Assembly (NCBI GenBank): GCA_965249745.1
Contig: OZ252252.1
Span: 1,798,001 to 1,862,000 of the forward strand
Source: JANYHH01 sp965249745
GTDB lineage: Bacteria > Deinococcota > Deinococci > Deinococcales > JAAFIG01
Direction of reading: 5' to 3'
Length of the DNA stretch: 64,000 nt
Shown here in pieces: positions 41,419 through 52,070 of this stretch; position 1 is the first letter of the stretch, and the number at the start of each line of letters is the position of its first letter. The notes beneath the pieces are model-generated. The model saw only the letters and a list, made by a program, of their open reading frames with translations. It did not search any database and had not been told where the DNA came from. Made by a program: the position numbers and the translations under genes.

Positions 41419-42792
41419 ATGGAAGCCACCGGCTTACTCGTTTTACTTGTTCTGATCTTCCTGAACGCCTTTTTCGTGGCCGCCGAGTACGCGCTGGTGT
41501 CGTCACGCCCAACCCGCATTCAGCAACTCGTGGAAGAGGGCAACGCCCGAGCCAAACTGGTCCAGACGGCTCGAGCCAACCTGAACTTTTACATCGCCGC
41601 GATTCAGCTCGGGATCACCGTGGCCGCACTCACCACCGGTTTCGTGGCGGAACCCGCCATCGGGAAGCTGATCGAGCCGCTGCTGCTACCCGCCCTCGGC
41701 GAGAGCACGACCAAGACGATCAGCGTCATCGTGGCGCTTTTTATCAGCACCGTGCTGTCGGTGATCTTCGCGGAACTCGTACCAAAAAGTATTGCGATTC
41801 AACGCGCCGAGAGTGTCGCTATGACCCTGGTGCTGCCACTCATGGGCTTCGCCTGGATCTTCGGTCCGATCTCACGGGTGCTGGAATGGGTTGGGTCGCG
41901 GATCATCGGCCTGTTCGGCATCAAAGCCGCCGAGGGCGCGTACAACGCGCACAGCGAAGAAGAAATTCGCATGATCGTCGAAGCCTCGAGCCGCCAAGGA
42001 GTTTTGGAGGCGGGCGAATCGGAACTGGTGGAGAACGTCTTCAACTTCGGTGATAAGAGCGCCCGCAACGTCATGACGCCGCGCACCAAGATGCGCGCCA
42101 TCGAAGCCGATGTCACCCTGCGCGACCTGTTGGGCGAATATCAGGATCACGGATACTCCCGAATTCCGGTTTTTGACGATAGCAAAGATAACATCGTCGG
42201 TGTCGTCTACGCCAAGGACATGCTAACGCACCTCGATCACTTGGATGACATGACGGTCCGTCAGATCATGCGCTCGCCGCTGTTCGTGGCAGAAACGATG
42301 GGCCTGCGCGACCTCGTAAACCGCTTGCGCGATAAGAAAAGCATCCTTGCCATCGTCGTGGACGAGTACGAGGGAACCAGCGGCATGGTCACCTTGGAAG
42401 ACGTATTGGAGGAACTGGTCGGTGAGATCTACGACGAGACCGACGACCCCGAGGTCAAGCTCTACCACCAGATTAACGCCACGGAGTACGTGCTCGCGCC
42501 AGAGATGCCGTTCGAGGACGTGGAGAAGCTCCTAGACATCAGCGTCAACGAAGAGGACGAGGACCAGTTCGATACCGTCTCCGGTTTCATCATGCACCGC
42601 TTCGGTGACATCCCGAAACGCGGCGATTGCACGGGCTACGACGGCTGGGACTTCACCGTGGAGGCTGCCGACGAGCGCCGCGTGCTAAGCGTACGCGCCC
42701 AGAAGCGCTCCGAAAACGGCGAATCGCAGGAGAGCGTGGACGAACGCAACACCTCGAGACAGTTGGATGCGGCGGCTCGAGAGGTGAACTGA
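41419..42792 (+). CDS. CNNM/CorC-family (HlyC/CorC) transporter
   Basis: A 457-residue membrane protein of the DUF21-CBS-CorC_C family, implicated in Mg2+ (and Na+) export. The DUF21 domain (about residues 1-190) has four hydrophobic segments with FLNAFFVAAEYALVSSRPTRI and PKSIAIQRAE. Two CBS domains follow (about 205-330; VMTPRTKMRAIEAD and VVDEYEGTSGMVTLEDVLEELVG), then the C-terminal CorC_HlyC domain. TAGGAGCGCGCC precedes the ATG. It has a long 5' leader with an upstream ORF and alternative hairpins, hinting at metal-dependent control. Confidence 0.93.
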   Translation: MEATGLLVLLVLIFLNAFFVAAEYALVSSRPTRIQQLVEEGNARAKLVQTARANLNFYIAAIQLGITVAALTTGFVAEPAIGKLIEPLLLPALGESTTKTISVIVALFISTVLSVIFAELVPKSIAIQRAESVAMTLVLPLMGFAWIFGPISRVLEWVGSRIIGLFGIKAAEGAYNAHSEEEIRMIVEASSRQGVLEAGESELVENVFNFGDKSARNVMTPRTKMRAIEADVTLRDLLGEYQDHGYSRIPVFDDSKDNIVGVVYAKDMLTHLDHLDDMTVRQIMRSPLFVAETMGLRDLVNRLRDKKSILAIVVDEYEGTSGMVTLEDVLEELVGEIYDETDDPEVKLYHQINATEYVLAPEMPFEDVEKLLDISVNEEDEDQFDTVSGFIMHRFGDIPKRGDCTGYDGWDFTVEAADERRVLSVRAQKRSENGESQESVDERNTSRQLDAAAREVN

Positions 42793-42801
42793 CGTGACCC
42801 T

Positions 42802-42825
42802 GGGCGCAGCGTGCTGCGTCCCTAC
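42802..42825. repeat. REP-like palindrome
   Basis: GGGCGCAGC and GCTGCGTCCC form near-perfect arms around GT, ending CCTAC. Short palindromes of this kind are dispersed in several bacterial lineages. Confidence 0.45.
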
Positions 42826-42912
42826 AGAGGATTTGAACGGGATCTGCTGTGAATGCTTGATCTCGAGCGTATTTGATGTTGCACGATGAAGCCCGAGGCA
42901 AGCCTGGTGGCG

Positions 42913-42930
42913 GGGCGAATAGCCGTTCGC
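42913..42930. repeat. REP-like palindrome
   Basis: GCGAA (42915-42919) and TTCGC (42926-42930) around TAGCCG. It shares the GGGCGAA arm with other short palindromes in the window. Confidence 0.4.
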
Positions 42931-42995
42931 GGGTGCGAACTTCTCACGAGACCCACGCGGCGCGGCATCTCGCTGCCCCAGGCTCGAGGTCGCGT

Positions 42996-43001
42996 TAGAC
43001 T
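42996..43001 (+). promoter_or_regulatory. Leaderless -10 box for cdd
   Basis: TAGACT, 6 nt before the GTG at 43008. Confidence 0.6.
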
Positions 43002-43007
43002 GACCGC

Positions 43008-43400
43008 GTGACCAATCAAGAGCTGCTGGCGCTCGCCAAGGAAGCCTCGGGGCGCGCCTACATTCCCTATTCTCATTTTCCGGTCGGCGCGGCCGTTGAA
43101 ACCGACGACGGTACAGTCTTTACCGGCTGCAACGTCGAAAACGCCAGTTACGGCTTGTCGCGTTGCGCCGAGCAAACCGCGATTCAAAAAATGGTCTCCG
43201 AGGGCGAACAGCACTTCACCCGAATCGCCGTGTACACCCAGTCCAGCCCCCCCTCGAGTCCGTGCGGGTCGTGCCGTCAGATTCTCTACGAGTTTGGGCG
43301 GGATGCGAAAGTGGTGATCGGGAATCACCTCGGGGAAACCTTGGAGACGACCGTGAGCGAGCTGTTGCCGCACGCATTCGGACCGGAACACCTGACTTGA
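43008..43400 (+). CDS. cdd: Cytidine deaminase
   Basis: A 130-residue homotetrameric-type cytidine deaminase converting cytidine and deoxycytidine to uridine forms in pyrimidine salvage. Zinc and catalytic residues are visible as CAEQTA (Cys and Glu) and PCGSCRQ; FPVGAAVET and GCNVENASYGLSRC are typical. It starts at a GTG. Confidence 0.95.
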   Translation: MTNQELLALAKEASGRAYIPYSHFPVGAAVETDDGTVFTGCNVENASYGLSRCAEQTAIQKMVSEGEQHFTRIAVYTQSSPPSSPCGSCRQILYEFGRDAKVVIGNHLGETLETTVSELLPHAFGPEHLT

Positions 43401-43557
43401 AGACGCAGGTGTGTCTCTCGAGCGTGCCGACTCGTCTGTCACACCGGAAACGCTCAGATCGCAACCTCGGACTCTAAGCGCGTCGTGCAGCCCACCTCGA
43501 GCCGGGTGGGTTTGCGGTATCTTGAACGCGTTTCCAAAAATGTTGCATGGGGGTCGT

Positions 43558-44847
43558 ATGAATCAGAAACGGTTGATGGTCTTGGCTGGACTCGGACTGG
43601 CGACGGGAGCGATCGCGTTGGTGGGCGCTCAGGCCCAGGGTAAGACGACGCTGCGCGTCTTTTACGGCAGCACCCTGCGACCGGACGTGATCGAACCGAT
43701 CTTTCGCCGCTTCGAGAAAAAGTATCCGAACGTCAACGTCGTCTCAGAGTTGGGCGGCGCGACCTCGGAACTGCAAAACCAGTACCTGACCACGGCGCTC
43801 TCCGCCAAAGACCCCGGTCTGGATGTCATGCTGATAGACGTGGTGCGCCCAGCCCAGTTCGTGGCGCAGGGCTGGCTCGAGCCGCTCGACAAGTACTTGG
43901 GTGGCGATAGCGCCCGGAAGACGTTCCTGGACGGCTATCTGCCGGGGCCGGTCTCGGCGGATCTGATCGGCAATCAGCTCTGGGCGCTGCCCGCGACCTC
44001 GGACGTGCAATCGTTGTACTACCGCAAGGACTTACTGGCCAAGTACAAGTTGGCTGTGCCGCGCACCTGGAATCAGGTTTTCGAGGCGGCCCAGACCGTC
44101 ACCAAAGGCGAGAACACCCCAACGCTTCAAGGACTGAACTTCCAGGGTGCGCCGATCGAGGGAGCCGTTTGCACCTTCCTGCAACCCTTCTGGGCGGCGG
44201 GTGGTCAGGCCCTCACCAACGGGAAAGTCAGCGTCAACAACGATGCGGGGCACAAAGCCTTGCAGCTCTGGGTGGACGCGATCAACAAAAGCAAAATCAG
44301 CCCACTCAGCATGGCTGAAACCCGCACCGACGACAGCCGCAAGATCATGCAGGCCGGGAATGCCGTTTTCGGATTGAACTGGGCCTACGCCTGGGCGCAC
44401 TTCCAGGGCAGCAGCCCCGACCCGACCAAAGTCAAGGGGAACATCGGCGTGGCTCGCCTGCCGAGCTTTTCGGAGGGCAGCAAGAGCTACACCTGCCAGG
44501 GCGGATTTCAATGGGGTCTCAGCAGCTTCGGTAAAAATAAGCAGGACGCTTTCAACCTGATTAAATTCATGTCAGATGTGGATTCGCAGCGCGACCTGTC
44601 CATCAAGGGCGGCTTTCTGCCGGTCCGAAAGAGCCTCTACAACAACTCGGCCGTGCTGGCCGCCAACCCGTATTACACGGACCTCTACCCGATCGTACTG
44701 AACGCCCGGCCGCGTCCGGTAACCGCCAACTACCCGAAGGTCTCCGAGATCATCCGCACCAACGTCAACGCGGTCATCGCCGGGGCGAAAACTGTGGACA
44801 AGGGACTCGAGGATATGCAGGCGGGTCTCGAGCCACTATTCAAGTAA
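43558..44847 (+). CDS. Sugar ABC transporter substrate-binding protein
   Basis: A 429-residue extracellular binding protein of the MalE/ThuE class with a signal peptide (LAGLGLATGAIALVGAQAQG). TTLRVFYGS and the VFEAAQTVTKG, FSEGSKSYTCQGGFQWGL segments are typical of disaccharide binders such as trehalose or maltose. GGGGGTCGT precedes this ATG; an in-frame ATG lies at 43540. TATCTT (43518-43523) may be the -10. Permease genes follow at once; no ATPase gene is in the cluster. Confidence 0.9.
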   Translation: MNQKRLMVLAGLGLATGAIALVGAQAQGKTTLRVFYGSTLRPDVIEPIFRRFEKKYPNVNVVSELGGATSELQNQYLTTALSAKDPGLDVMLIDVVRPAQFVAQGWLEPLDKYLGGDSARKTFLDGYLPGPVSADLIGNQLWALPATSDVQSLYYRKDLLAKYKLAVPRTWNQVFEAAQTVTKGENTPTLQGLNFQGAPIEGAVCTFLQPFWAAGGQALTNGKVSVNNDAGHKALQLWVDAINKSKISPLSMAETRTDDSRKIMQAGNAVFGLNWAYAWAHFQGSSPDPTKVKGNIGVARLPSFSEGSKSYTCQGGFQWGLSSFGKNKQDAFNLIKFMSDVDSQRDLSIKGGFLPVRKSLYNNSAVLAANPYYTDLYPIVLNARPRPVTANYPKVSEIIRTNVNAVIAGAKTVDKGLEDMQAGLEPLFK

Positions 44848-44884
44848 GACCGTAACAATCTCGAGCCATCTGCACCGCTCGGGA

Positions 44885-44890
44885 TAGATT
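44885..44890 (+). promoter_or_regulatory. Leaderless -10 box for the first sugar permease
   Basis: TAGATT, 6 nt before the ATG at 44897; a GGAG within the spacer could also act as Shine-Dalgarno if transcription begins upstream. Confidence 0.5.
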
Positions 44891-44896
44891 GGAGCC

Positions 44897-45832
44897 ATGT
44901 CTTCACCTGTTTTCAACGCGCCTCGAGACCGTCGGGGCGCGTCGTTTTGGGCGCGTTTGCGGTCGGGTAACCTGAGAGACGCGGAGTTCGCGGCGCTGCT
45001 GCTGGGACCGGCGGCGGTCTTGCTGGTGGCCGTGTTTCTGCTGCCGATGCTGAACGTCTTCGTGTTGACGCTGCGCGTCCAGGACATCGCCGACCCACAG
45101 ATTGTCACGACCAGCTTCGAGAATTTTGCCCGCCTGTTCCGTGACGCTGAATTCGGCGGGGCGTTCGTTCGCACAGTTTGGTTCGGCGTGCTGACCGTCG
45201 GCGGTTCGTTCCTGGTCGGCTTGCCGCTGGCGCTGCTGGCGAACGTCAAGACCGGCTGGCGCTGGGTCGTGCGCGTCGCGTTGCTGCTGCCGTGGGCGAT
45301 GCCGCAGGTCATCACCGGGGCGATGTTCGCGTGGCTGTTCAACTCGCAATACGGACTGTTCAATGACCTTCTCGTGCGCCTCGGGTTCCAGCCGGTGTAC
45401 TGGTTCCTGCGACCCGACACGGCGGTGATCGCGTTCGTCATCACGACCGTCTGGAAAACCTCGAGCTTCGTGGCACTGATTTTGCTGGGGGGCTTGCAGA
45501 GCATCCCGGCTGAGCTGGAGGAAGCCGCCAGGGTGGACGGCGCGTCCGGCTGGCAGGTCTTCTGGCGCATCACGCTGCCCTTGCTGCGTCCTGCGATTGC
45601 CGTGGCGCTGATCTTCCGCACGCTGTCCGCACTGCAAGTCTTCGACATCCCCTACGCCTTCATCCAAGCCGGAGCCAGCCGCAACCTCGAGACGCTGGGG
45701 ATTTACATTCAGAAGTACACCGTGGAATTCCTCGATCCGGGGTACGGGTCCACGGTCAGCCTATCGCTGTTCGCACTGGCGCTGATCGTCACCGCTGCAT
45801 ACGTGCGGTTGGTGCGCGTGGAGGGTCGGTGA
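44897..45832 (+). CDS. Sugar ABC transporter permease (MalF type)
   Basis: A 311-residue inner-membrane permease with six helices. The EAA loop that contacts the ATPase reads EEAARVDGASGWQVFWRITLPLL. It starts 49 bp after the binding-protein gene and overlaps the next permease by 4 bases. Confidence 0.93.
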   Translation: MSSPVFNAPRDRRGASFWARLRSGNLRDAEFAALLLGPAAVLLVAVFLLPMLNVFVLTLRVQDIADPQIVTTSFENFARLFRDAEFGGAFVRTVWFGVLTVGGSFLVGLPLALLANVKTGWRWVVRVALLLPWAMPQVITGAMFAWLFNSQYGLFNDLLVRLGFQPVYWFLRPDTAVIAFVITTVWKTSSFVALILLGGLQSIPAELEEAARVDGASGWQVFWRITLPLLRPAIAVALIFRTLSALQVFDIPYAFIQAGASRNLETLGIYIQKYTVEFLDPGYGSTVSLSLFALALIVTAAYVRLVRVEGR

Positions 45833-46683
45833 GAGGGGGGGCGGTGAGACAGAATTTTTGGAACCGCGCCTTCGTGGTTTTTGCCCTGGTGGTGCTGGTC
45901 GTCAACGGTGTCTATCCCCTGGCTTGGATGTTCCTGACCAGCCTGAAAACTGAACTCGAGCTGTCTGCTAAAACCGTTCCGGTAGATTACCTGCCCGCCG
46001 TGCCGCAGTTTGGGAATTACGCCAGGGTCTTCGCCGCGCAGCCGTTCGCACGATTCTTTTTGAACTCCATAGTCGTCGCGGGACTGTCCACGCTGCTGTG
46101 CGTCGTGGTCGCCACCTTCGCCGCCTACGCGCTGTCGCGGCTGAAACTCGCGTCCCGCAACCTGATCAGCGTCCTGATCGTGGCCGCCAGCATCTTTCCG
46201 GTGGTGAGCCTGATCGTCCCGCTCTACCAGGCGATGCTGGCGCTCGGCTGGCTCAACACCTACGCCGCCCTGGTCATTCCCTACGCCGCGTTTTCCCTGC
46301 CGATCAGCATCCTGACCCTGACCGCGTTCTTTCAGGGCATCCCGTTTGAACTCGAGGATGCCGCGATGGTGGACGGCTGTTCACGCCTGGGTGCGTTGTG
46401 GCGGATCATCGTGCCGCTGTCCGCGCCAGGGGTGGCGACCGCCGCGATCATCGCGTTTGTGAACGCCTGGAACGAATTTTTGCTGGCGCTGACCTTTGCC
46501 CGAAACCCGAGCGTGAAAACGATTCCGCCCGCGATCGTGGACTTTCAATCGCAGTTCGGCGGGCTGCAATGGGAGACGGTCAGCGCCGCGATCATCGTGG
46601 CGATTATCCCCGTGGTCGTCATCATTCTGATCTTCCAACAGCGGATCATCAGTGGACTCACGGCGGGCAGCGTCAAGGGTTGA
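45829..46683 (+). CDS. Sugar ABC transporter permease (MalG type)
   Basis: A 284-residue permease with six helices and EAA loop EDAAMVDGCSRLGALWRIIVPL. The GTG at 45829 lies in the stop of the first permease and follows GGAGG; a GTG at 45844 after a G-rich tract is the alternative. The importer must share an ATPase encoded elsewhere, as many family-1 sugar importers do with an MsmK-like protein. Confidence 0.92.
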   Translation: MRGGAVRQNFWNRAFVVFALVVLVVNGVYPLAWMFLTSLKTELELSAKTVPVDYLPAVPQFGNYARVFAAQPFARFFLNSIVVAGLSTLLCVVVATFAAYALSRLKLASRNLISVLIVAASIFPVVSLIVPLYQAMLALGWLNTYAALVIPYAAFSLPISILTLTAFFQGIPFELEDAAMVDGCSRLGALWRIIVPLSAPGVATAAIIAFVNAWNEFLLALTFARNPSVKTIPPAIVDFQSQFGGLQWETVSAAIIVAIIPVVVIILIFQQRIISGLTAGSVKG

Positions 46684-46745
46684 GTGGCCGAAACGCATCA
46701 GAATCGGCTCGAGCCTGCTGTGTTACTCGAGTCTCAGGGCAGAGA

Positions 46746-47378
46746 ATGCGTCCTGTGAACACCGTCATCATTGGCAACGGCGGCATCGGGTCGGCGCTCG
46801 CCAGAGTCCTGCCCGCCCCCCTGATCCTCGCGGGCAGAAACGCCGCCAGGCTGCGCCAGCTCGCCAGGGACGTGAACGCCTACGACGTGCCCGTAGACGT
46901 GACCCGCGAACTCGAGGTGGCGGCGCTGGCCCAGGAAGTCCTGGCTCGAGGCGGTGCGAGGCTGGTCGTGTACGCCGTGGGCGACATCGTGACTGGGAAT
47001 ATCACGAGCCTCTCAAGGGAATCGTTGGAGCGCGTCTGGGGCGCGAACGTCCTCGGGGCGCAACTGATCTTGAAACACCTCGAGCCGACGCTGACCCCGG
47101 ATGCCCGGCTGTACTTTCTTGGCGCGCAGGCTGGGCTGATTGAATTCAAAGGCTTCAGCGCCTACGCCGCCGCGAAAGCCGCTCTGGACACGCTCTGCCG
47201 CGTCGCAGCGAAAGAGTTGAAACGGCCGGTTACCGTCGTCAAGCCGCCCGCCGTCAACACCGATTTTTGGAAGCGCCTCGAGCAACCCGTTCCCCGAGGC
47301 GCGATTGCGCAGGAAGCCGTTGCTAATGCAATTTTGGAGAATCTGACTCGAGACGCTGTGGTGGAATTGCTGGTATGA
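46746..47378 (+). CDS. Short-chain dehydrogenase/reductase
   Basis: A 210-residue SDR with nucleotide-binding motif GNGGIGSALA and active-site YAAAK. It is shorter than classical SDRs (about 250). The substrate is unknown; it follows the sugar importer by 62 bp and could belong to the same regulon. AGGGCAGAGA precedes the ATG. Confidence 0.85.
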   Translation: MRPVNTVIIGNGGIGSALARVLPAPLILAGRNAARLRQLARDVNAYDVPVDVTRELEVAALAQEVLARGGARLVVYAVGDIVTGNITSLSRESLERVWGANVLGAQLILKHLEPTLTPDARLYFLGAQAGLIEFKGFSAYAAAKAALDTLCRVAAKELKRPVTVVKPPAVNTDFWKRLEQPVPRGAIAQEAVANAILENLTRDAVVELLV

Positions 47379-47447
47379 GACAGATTCTCTCGAATGAACG
47401 CAAGATTTACGGCTCGAGGTTTCGAGGTGACGATGGGTTTGGGGGCC

Positions 47448-47466
47448 GGGCGAAACGTGCTTCGCC
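47448..47466. repeat. REP-like palindrome
   Basis: GGCGAA (47449-47454) and TTCGCC (47461-47466) around ACGTGC. The rest of the 47379-47626 spacer holds an AT-rich TATATTTTTTATAT tract near 47528 and no recognised gene. Confidence 0.4.
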
Positions 47467-47626
47467 TCTGCAAAAACCCGTGTGAGCCTCGAGCGTTCGG
47501 ATTCCTCTGGTACTGGTAAAGCGTTCTATATTTTTTATATGGGTGTGCTGTGATCGCTTGTACGACGGTGTAATGCTGGATTTGCTCGAGACCGTTCAGA
47601 ACTTCGTACCTTGCTTGAAGGTGAAC

Positions 47627-48982
47627 TCACAACCCTTTGTACATCGTCACATACTCTTTCGCCGCCGTGTCCCAACTGAAATCCGACTTCATCCCCTCGA
47701 GTGCGCGGTTCACAAAGCTCGGTTTGCCGAATTCTGCCTTGGCACGCCCGATGGCCCCCAGGAGCGCGTAGCCGGAGTATTCGGAAAAGGTGTAGCCCTT
47801 CGATTCCGGTACCGTGTCCAGCAACCCGCCGACGTGTCGGACAATCGGGACCGTGCCGTAACGCATGGCGATCATCTGCGCCAGCCCGCACGGTTCAAAC
47901 TGGCTGGGCATTAAAAAGGCGTCCGCGCCCGCGTAGATGCGGTGCGCCAGACCCTCGTTGAAACTGTTGTTGAAGTACGCGTTCTGCCGTCCTTCAGAAA
48001 ACCAGTGCAGCGCCGATTCCGCTCCGCTATCGCCGCTGCCCAGAATGACGACGTTCCAGTCGTAAGCGATTGCCTCCAATGCCGCAAAGAAAATGCTCAA
48101 GCCCTTCTGTTCCGATAACCTCGAGATCATGGCCACGGTTGGCCGGTTCGGATCGAGTTGCAAGCTCTGACGAAGCGCGTCCCTAGCAGTATTCTTCCCG
48201 GTAAAATCGCTGTACTTCGTCCCCTCGAGGTAACTGTCCGTGGCGGGATTCCAGTAGGTCGTGTCAATGCCGTTCAGAATTCCGGTCACGCCTTTGGCTC
48301 GGAGCGCACCGTCCAAGCCGAAGCCGCCGTCGTAGGTCGTGATCTCCCAGGCGTAACGCGGGCTAACGGTCGTAGTTCGACCGGCGTACCAGACCCCGGC
48401 TTTCAGCAGGTTCGCCTCTCCATTCATCTCTAAGCCATCGGCTTGCCCGGTCCAATCCGGCAGGCCCGTCCAGTCCAAAATATCGTGCAAGCCCCAGCGT
48501 CCCTGGTACGCCAGATTGTGAATCGTGAAGACCGTTCGGGCGCGGCGCTGAGCAACGGGTACGTCCCCGAAGCGCAAGATCGGCGCGATCAGCCCGGTTT
48601 GCCAGTCATTCAAATGCACCACATCTGGATGAATCCCCAGCCCCTCGAGCGCGTGCGGGACGGCTAGGCAGAACTGCGTGAAACGGTAGGCGTCGTCCCA
48701 GTACCCGTAGTAGTCATCGCGCTCGAACAGCGGTGAGGACAGAAAGACCCAGCGCACGCCATGTTCATCCAGCGTGCCGACGCCCATGCGCTCCCAGACC
48801 CTCGGGGCGTAAAGATCAAATTGCGGGTACGGGTGGCGTTTCAGCGATTTGTACCAGGGGCTGACGACCGTGACCTCGTGACCCAGAGCGGCGAGTGCCA
48901 TCGGCAGGGCACTGGCCACGTCCGCCAGACCACCGGTTTTGGAGAAGGGATGAACCTCACTCGAGACGAGAACGATTTTCAC
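47627..48982 (-). CDS. glgA: Glycogen (starch) synthase
   Basis: A GT5 enzyme elongating alpha-1,4-glucan from ADP-glucose. The 451-residue protein begins VKIVLVSSEVHPFSKTGGLADV, which contains the ADP-glucose-binding KTGGL. Later motifs are ISRLSEQKGL and PSQFEPCGLAQMIAMRYGT with the catalytic Glu. GTG at 48982 matches the family N-terminus; a GTG at 49030 with GAGG upstream would add 16 residues. No other glycogen genes are in the window. Confidence 0.95.
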   Translation of the reverse strand: MKIVLVSSEVHPFSKTGGLADVASALPMALAALGHEVTVVSPWYKSLKRHPYPQFDLYAPRVWERMGVGTLDEHGVRWVFLSSPLFERDDYYGYWDDAYRFTQFCLAVPHALEGLGIHPDVVHLNDWQTGLIAPILRFGDVPVAQRRARTVFTIHNLAYQGRWGLHDILDWTGLPDWTGQADGLEMNGEANLLKAGVWYAGRTTTVSPRYAWEITTYDGGFGLDGALRAKGVTGILNGIDTTYWNPATDSYLEGTKYSDFTGKNTARDALRQSLQLDPNRPTVAMISRLSEQKGLSIFFAALEAIAYDWNVVILGSGDSGAESALHWFSEGRQNAYFNNSFNEGLAHRIYAGADAFLMPSQFEPCGLAQMIAMRYGTVPIVRHVGGLLDTVPESKGYTFSEYSGYALLGAIGRAKAEFGKPSFVNRALEGMKSDFSWDTAAKEYVTMYKGL

Positions 48983-49141
48983 AGGATGCGCCCTACCTTT
49001 GCTCGAGCCTTGTTTGCTTGACTGGCGCACTGATCCTCAACGAGGTTGACCCTTGACGAAATGCGCCTTCGTGATTACACTCTACCTTCCCCGTCCAGCA
49101 ATCGGGCGTAGGGTCTTTTTCGAGGAACGGCTAGGAGTGAT

Positions 49142-49168
49142 ATGCTCCCAGCCGCATTTGTCGTGTAG
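49142..49168 (+). CDS. Possible 8-codon upstream ORF before rpoD
   Basis: TAGGAGTGAT gives a strong Shine-Dalgarno for ATG at 49142; the 8-residue frame ends at TAG (49166-49168), which runs into AGGA before the GTG at 49181. The same stretch contains TATGCT (49141-49146), so it might instead be a -10 box. Confidence 0.3.
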   Translation: MLPAAFVV

Positions 49169-49231
49169 GAACCGCGAAACGTGCTGAATCTCAGGAACCA
49201 GTTTGTCGGCGCGGGCGTATCGGAAAGGGTG

Positions 49232-51202
<1,971 letters not shown>

Positions 51203-51240
51203 GCAATCTGGAGAGCAACTCTGAACTGGTCCTCGAGTCA

Positions 51241-51262
51241 CCCCGCTTCGGCGGGGTTTTTT
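51241..51262 (+). terminator. Intrinsic terminator after rpoD
   Basis: CCCCGC-TTCG-GCGGGG followed by TTTTTT, 38 bp after the stop. A textbook hairpin with a stable tetraloop. Confidence 0.95.
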
Positions 51263-51293
51263 GGGTTGAAATTCTGGTCTGACTAGACTAGTC
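51261..51293 (+). promoter_or_regulatory. Promoter and palindromic operator of the toxin-antitoxin pair
   Basis: TTGGGT (51261-51266), 17 bp, TAGACT (51284-51289). The -10 is buried in the perfect palindrome GACTAG-A-CTAGTC (51281-51293), 7 bp before the antitoxin ATG. This is the expected place for autorepression by the antitoxin or the complex. Confidence 0.65.
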
Positions 51294-51300
51294 TGTTCTT

Positions 51301-51579
51301 ATGGAAAAACAGTGGCAACTTCAAGAAGCCAAAGCCAAATTCTCCGAACTCGTGGCGAGAGCGCAAAAAGGGGAGACGCAAATTGTCACCAAGCACGGGG
51401 AACCGGCTGTCGTGCTGATGGATTACAGCGAATACCAGCGGCTGCACCAGCACAAAATGAGCGCGTGGGAAGCGTTGCGAGGTCCGCCAGGGCTAAACGC
51501 CTTTGAAGGCATGACTGACGAAGAAATTGACGACTTATTCGCTCGGACTAAAGGACAGATGCGCCCAGTCGAGCTATGA
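51301..51579 (+). CDS. Phd/YefM-family antitoxin
   Basis: A 92-residue antitoxin: the N-terminal DNA-binding part (WQLQEAKAKFSELVARAQKGE, VTKHGEPAVVLMDYSEYQRL) is typical Phd/YefM, and the C-terminal tail (GMTDEEIDDLF) should wrap the toxin. Its stop overlaps the toxin start by 4 bases (ATGA). Confidence 0.92.
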   Translation: MEKQWQLQEAKAKFSELVARAQKGETQIVTKHGEPAVVLMDYSEYQRLHQHKMSAWEALRGPPGLNAFEGMTDEEIDDLFARTKGQMRPVEL

Positions 51580-51995
51580 AGTATCTATTGGATACCAATG
51601 TGGTCTCGGAAAGTCAAAAACCTCGGCCGCATCCCGGTGTGAGTTTGTGGCTCAATCAAACTGACAGATCGCAAACTTGTATTGCTGCGGTCACCGTTGG
51701 CGAAATCGCCTACGGAATCCTTAAAGCCAAATCGGAAGGACGCAGATTGCAACTGGAAACCTGGTTTGCAACAGTCAAAGGAAACTATGTAAATCGTATT
51801 CTGCCTCTGAATGAGACAACTCTCGAGACATGGGGAATTCAATACGGTGAAGCTGAAAATAGGGGTCGTCCGATAGAGATTCTCGATGTCCTGCTTGCCG
51901 CCACCGCCATTCAGCACAATTTGACGCTTGTAACGCGCAATGTCACACACTTCAAAGATTTGCCCGTGAAACTTCTCAATCCCTGGCTCGGGTAA
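51576..51995 (+). CDS. PIN-domain toxin (VapC/FitB type)
   Basis: A 139-residue ribonuclease toxin. The acidic metal-binding residues of the PIN domain are visible: Asp in LLDTNVVSE, Glu in VGEIAYGI, Asp in LDVLLAATA, and a C-terminal Asn/Asp in LVTRNVTHF. FitB-like members pair with Phd-type antitoxins as here. It likely cleaves RNA when free of the antitoxin. Confidence 0.93.
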   Translation: MKYLLDTNVVSESQKPRPHPGVSLWLNQTDRSQTCIAAVTVGEIAYGILKAKSEGRRLQLETWFATVKGNYVNRILPLNETTLETWGIQYGEAENRGRPIEILDVLLAATAIQHNLTLVTRNVTHFKDLPVKLLNPWLG

Positions 51996-52070
51996 TCCGG
52001 CGCGTGTCACTGTGAAACTCAAGCCAATCAGACCAACCCATCTTCGGCATACGACGGTATCGGTTTGAAC

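Noticed and set aside
47526..47542. TATATTTTTTATAT tract as a promoter or origin-like element
   Set aside because: It is an isolated AT-rich run with no adjacent gene start or repeated boxes.
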